This document shows, piece by piece, positions 62,268 to 64,000 of a stretch of 64,000 nt of DNA. Numbering within the stretch: position 1 is the stretch's first letter; the number at the start of each line of letters is the position of its first letter. The translations under genes were made by a program, and so were the position numbers. The notes beneath the pieces are model-generated. The model made no database searches. It was not told the DNA's origin and was given only the letters and a program-made list of their open reading frames with translations. The DNA is from Thamnaconus septentrionalis (Eukaryota > Chordata > Actinopteri > Tetraodontiformes > Monacanthidae), in NCBI GenBank assembly GCA_009823395.1, contig CM020513.1, positions 15,551,001 to 15,615,000 of the forward strand, written 5' to 3'.

Positions 62268-63344
62268 CAGTCTGATAAAATAAGCAAGACAAAATAAAGA
62301 GAGAATGTTGAATTCATTTAAATCCAAAAAAGAGGCTGTGGTTAAAACACGATCAGAAATTAAAAGTTCTTTGTACTCTGAAATTACTGCTATGAGTATT
62401 TGAAGATGACGAAGGGAAACATGATGAATCAGTAAAATTAGAAGCAGTTACTACAGAAATATAAACAAATGATTGTCACTGGCCACACAGGTGCAGGTAT
62501 CCGGCTGAGCGAGCAGAGAGCCCTCCAGTCACGACTCTATAGGAGAGCGACTGGCACAAAAGAGTGTTTGCCTCAAACTCTCTCCTCCTTCACAATCTGC
62601 AGCCAAGCAGCGAGGAGGCCCAGGAGGGCTGTAATGTGGTTTCAGTGTCTGGGGCCCTGTGGTACTGTACCCTCAGGTGGAAAACCTCTCAGACCGTGTT
62701 GCCACATCAGCCCTCCAATTATCAGCAGCAGGAGTGCCCTTTCATTCCCGCCGCATTTTCCCTTCCCGCTTCTCCCTGCGCCTCGCCCTCTCCCTGCTCT
62801 TATCTGCCATCGGCTCCTTCACCTCTGCCCACCTGCAGCTTCTTCCCTTTTAATCTTCTGTCTCAACAATCAACCATTTTTGCCGCCTCCTGTTGTGTCC
62901 TAATGGCTCCCGCTGTCCATGAGGAAAGACTTCCAAATTGAAAATTTGGTCCAGACGAGTCAAATTACAATATTACATATACATATTGAGAGTATATGTT
63001 GGTAGATGGTGTCAGAAAGATGGTGCATGTTTCTCTGATTGTTACTGGATAAAAGATTGAGGTGTGGATGTGTAATCTTCCCTTAATCATCAACTTTTAT
63101 TTCCGACACTACTTTCTCACCCGATCCTGGTTGTGTTCATAGGGGAACGGTGCAATGACGACAACACAATGAAATTGTAGATGTGCTCTATGGTGGAGAA
63201 AATGAAAATGCAACCACAAGGAGAGTTAGTCCAAAACACAACTGTAACTATAACGACAGTTATCTAATGTCAGCCTACATGGCGTGGCAACCTGGATCTT
63301 CACAGAGAGACGTAAGCTATCGCAAGAATGTAAGTTTTCACGGT

Positions 63345-63346
<2 letters not shown>
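62267..63346. other. Unique non-coding sequence
   Basis: Pyrimidine-rich stretch at about 62740-62890. Frames 62469-62903 (+, 144 codons) and 62564-62941 (+, 125 codons) overlap in different phases, so neither is called a gene. Confidence 0.4.

Positions 63347-63377
<31 letters not shown>
63347..63377 (+). repeat. (AC)n microsatellite
   Basis: Fifteen perfect AC units. Confidence 0.93.
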
Positions 63378-63379
<2 letters not shown>

Positions 63380-64000
63380 AGACAGAGAAAACTGCATTCT
63401 ATAAAGAGATTCAACTGTGAGTCAGATGATCAGACTTCAGAGGCTCTGATGAGTCACAGACCATCAACATGGAAATTGCACCATCACACTCAGAGTCTCT
63501 AAACCATTTCATATTCCTCATTCAACATCAAAAATATTTTCATTTTTCAACCTAGTAATTTTTCTGTACCAACAACAACTACAAACAAACCAACAACATT
63601 CAGCTGTCTTGTTTGAAAGACACTTAAAAAAAAAAACCACATAAAGCATTTGGGCTGCAGGTTTTATCTGCCCTGTTTAAAAAAAATAATAAACCTATAG
63701 TAAATCTATTTTAAATCTCTTGCAATTGCATTATGCAAAAAGACTTAATGGGTGAAACATAGAATTTCAAAACGGAGGCAGTGCTTAGCTCATCTTTAAG
63801 ACTGCACCAATGGGAAATGCATGTCTTTTTTTCTTTACAGATGAGCAGCCAGGTAATGCACTGTTTGACAGCCGACAAATCAGACGTCTTGCTCGCATTT
63901 TCTGCTCCAGCAAATCAGATCAAATGATTACTGGATTTGCTGGAAATACATGCAGATCTTCGCAAACGGCTTCATTAAAGAATCCCTCAGTGCTCTGTAG
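63378..64000. other. Unique non-coding sequence
   Basis: AT-rich to the end of the window. A CTTTACAG/ATGAGCAGCCAG/GTAATG string at about 63833-63858 resembles a 12-nt microexon but is probably chance. Confidence 0.4.

Noticed and set aside
62469..62941. Two overlapping plus frames of 144 and 125 codons
   Set aside because: Different phases over the same pyrimidine-rich DNA, with no domain in either.
63833..63858. Possible 12-nt microexon (CTTTACAG/ATGAGCAGCCAG/GTAATG)
   Set aside because: Splice-like strings this short occur by chance many times in 64 kb, and there is no supporting neighbour exon.

Overview
The window looks like a stretch of a compact bony-fish (teleost, probably percomorph) genome, non-coding or deeply intronic. 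The evidence is a low density of transposon copies, many long (GT/CA)n microsatellites, L2/Maui-type LINE 3' tails ending in 4-bp tandem repeats such as (ATGA)n, and a non-autonomous hAT element whose ends are packed with GTTACTT/AGTAA motifs. I found no bacterial, viral or organellar features, no tRNA, rRNA or snRNA gene, and no open frame that reads as a recognisable host protein. The longest open frame (176 codons, 7053-7583) has no recognisable domain.

Layout. Positions 1-15.5 kb are mostly unique sequence with homopolymers, short microsatellites, a CpG-richer block at 10.7-11.06 kb and a possible tRNA-type SINE relic at 13.45 kb. At 15,557-16,160 lies a short element with long degenerate terminal inverted repeats, flanked by TTAA. 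From 16.2 to 22.0 kb the sequence is unique. At 22,051-23,636 lies a complete non-autonomous hAT transposon with a perfect 8-bp target duplication (CCCATAAC). It contains a nested L2 tail with its own 12-bp duplication and, on the minus strand, a frameshifted relic of a BED-type zinc-finger exon. From 23.6 to 49 kb there is unique sequence with microsatellites, decayed L2 tails (29.1 and 30.6 kb), a MEF2/E-box cluster at 32.8-32.95 kb and a (CTG)16 tract at 45.9 kb. From 49 to 50.5 kb there are G-quadruplex tracts, a CTCF-like motif, a CpG-dense patch and a hAT-like end fragment. From 54.2 to 55.76 kb lies the strongest CpG island, the best promoter candidate, with a 12-bp minisatellite. A possible 72-nt exon with good splice signals follows at 56.7 kb. 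From 57 to 64 kb the sequence is again unique, with blocks that resemble conserved non-coding elements.

Much of the unique sequence is balanced in composition and dotted with homeodomain (TAATTA), PBX-HOX, MEF2, E-box and TGACAG motifs. That is the usual texture of the regulatory desert or long introns around a vertebrate developmental regulator. The identity of that gene cannot be read from this window. Regulatory calls below rest on motifs and texture only and are given low confidence. The transposon calls rest on target duplications and terminal repeats that can be seen directly.
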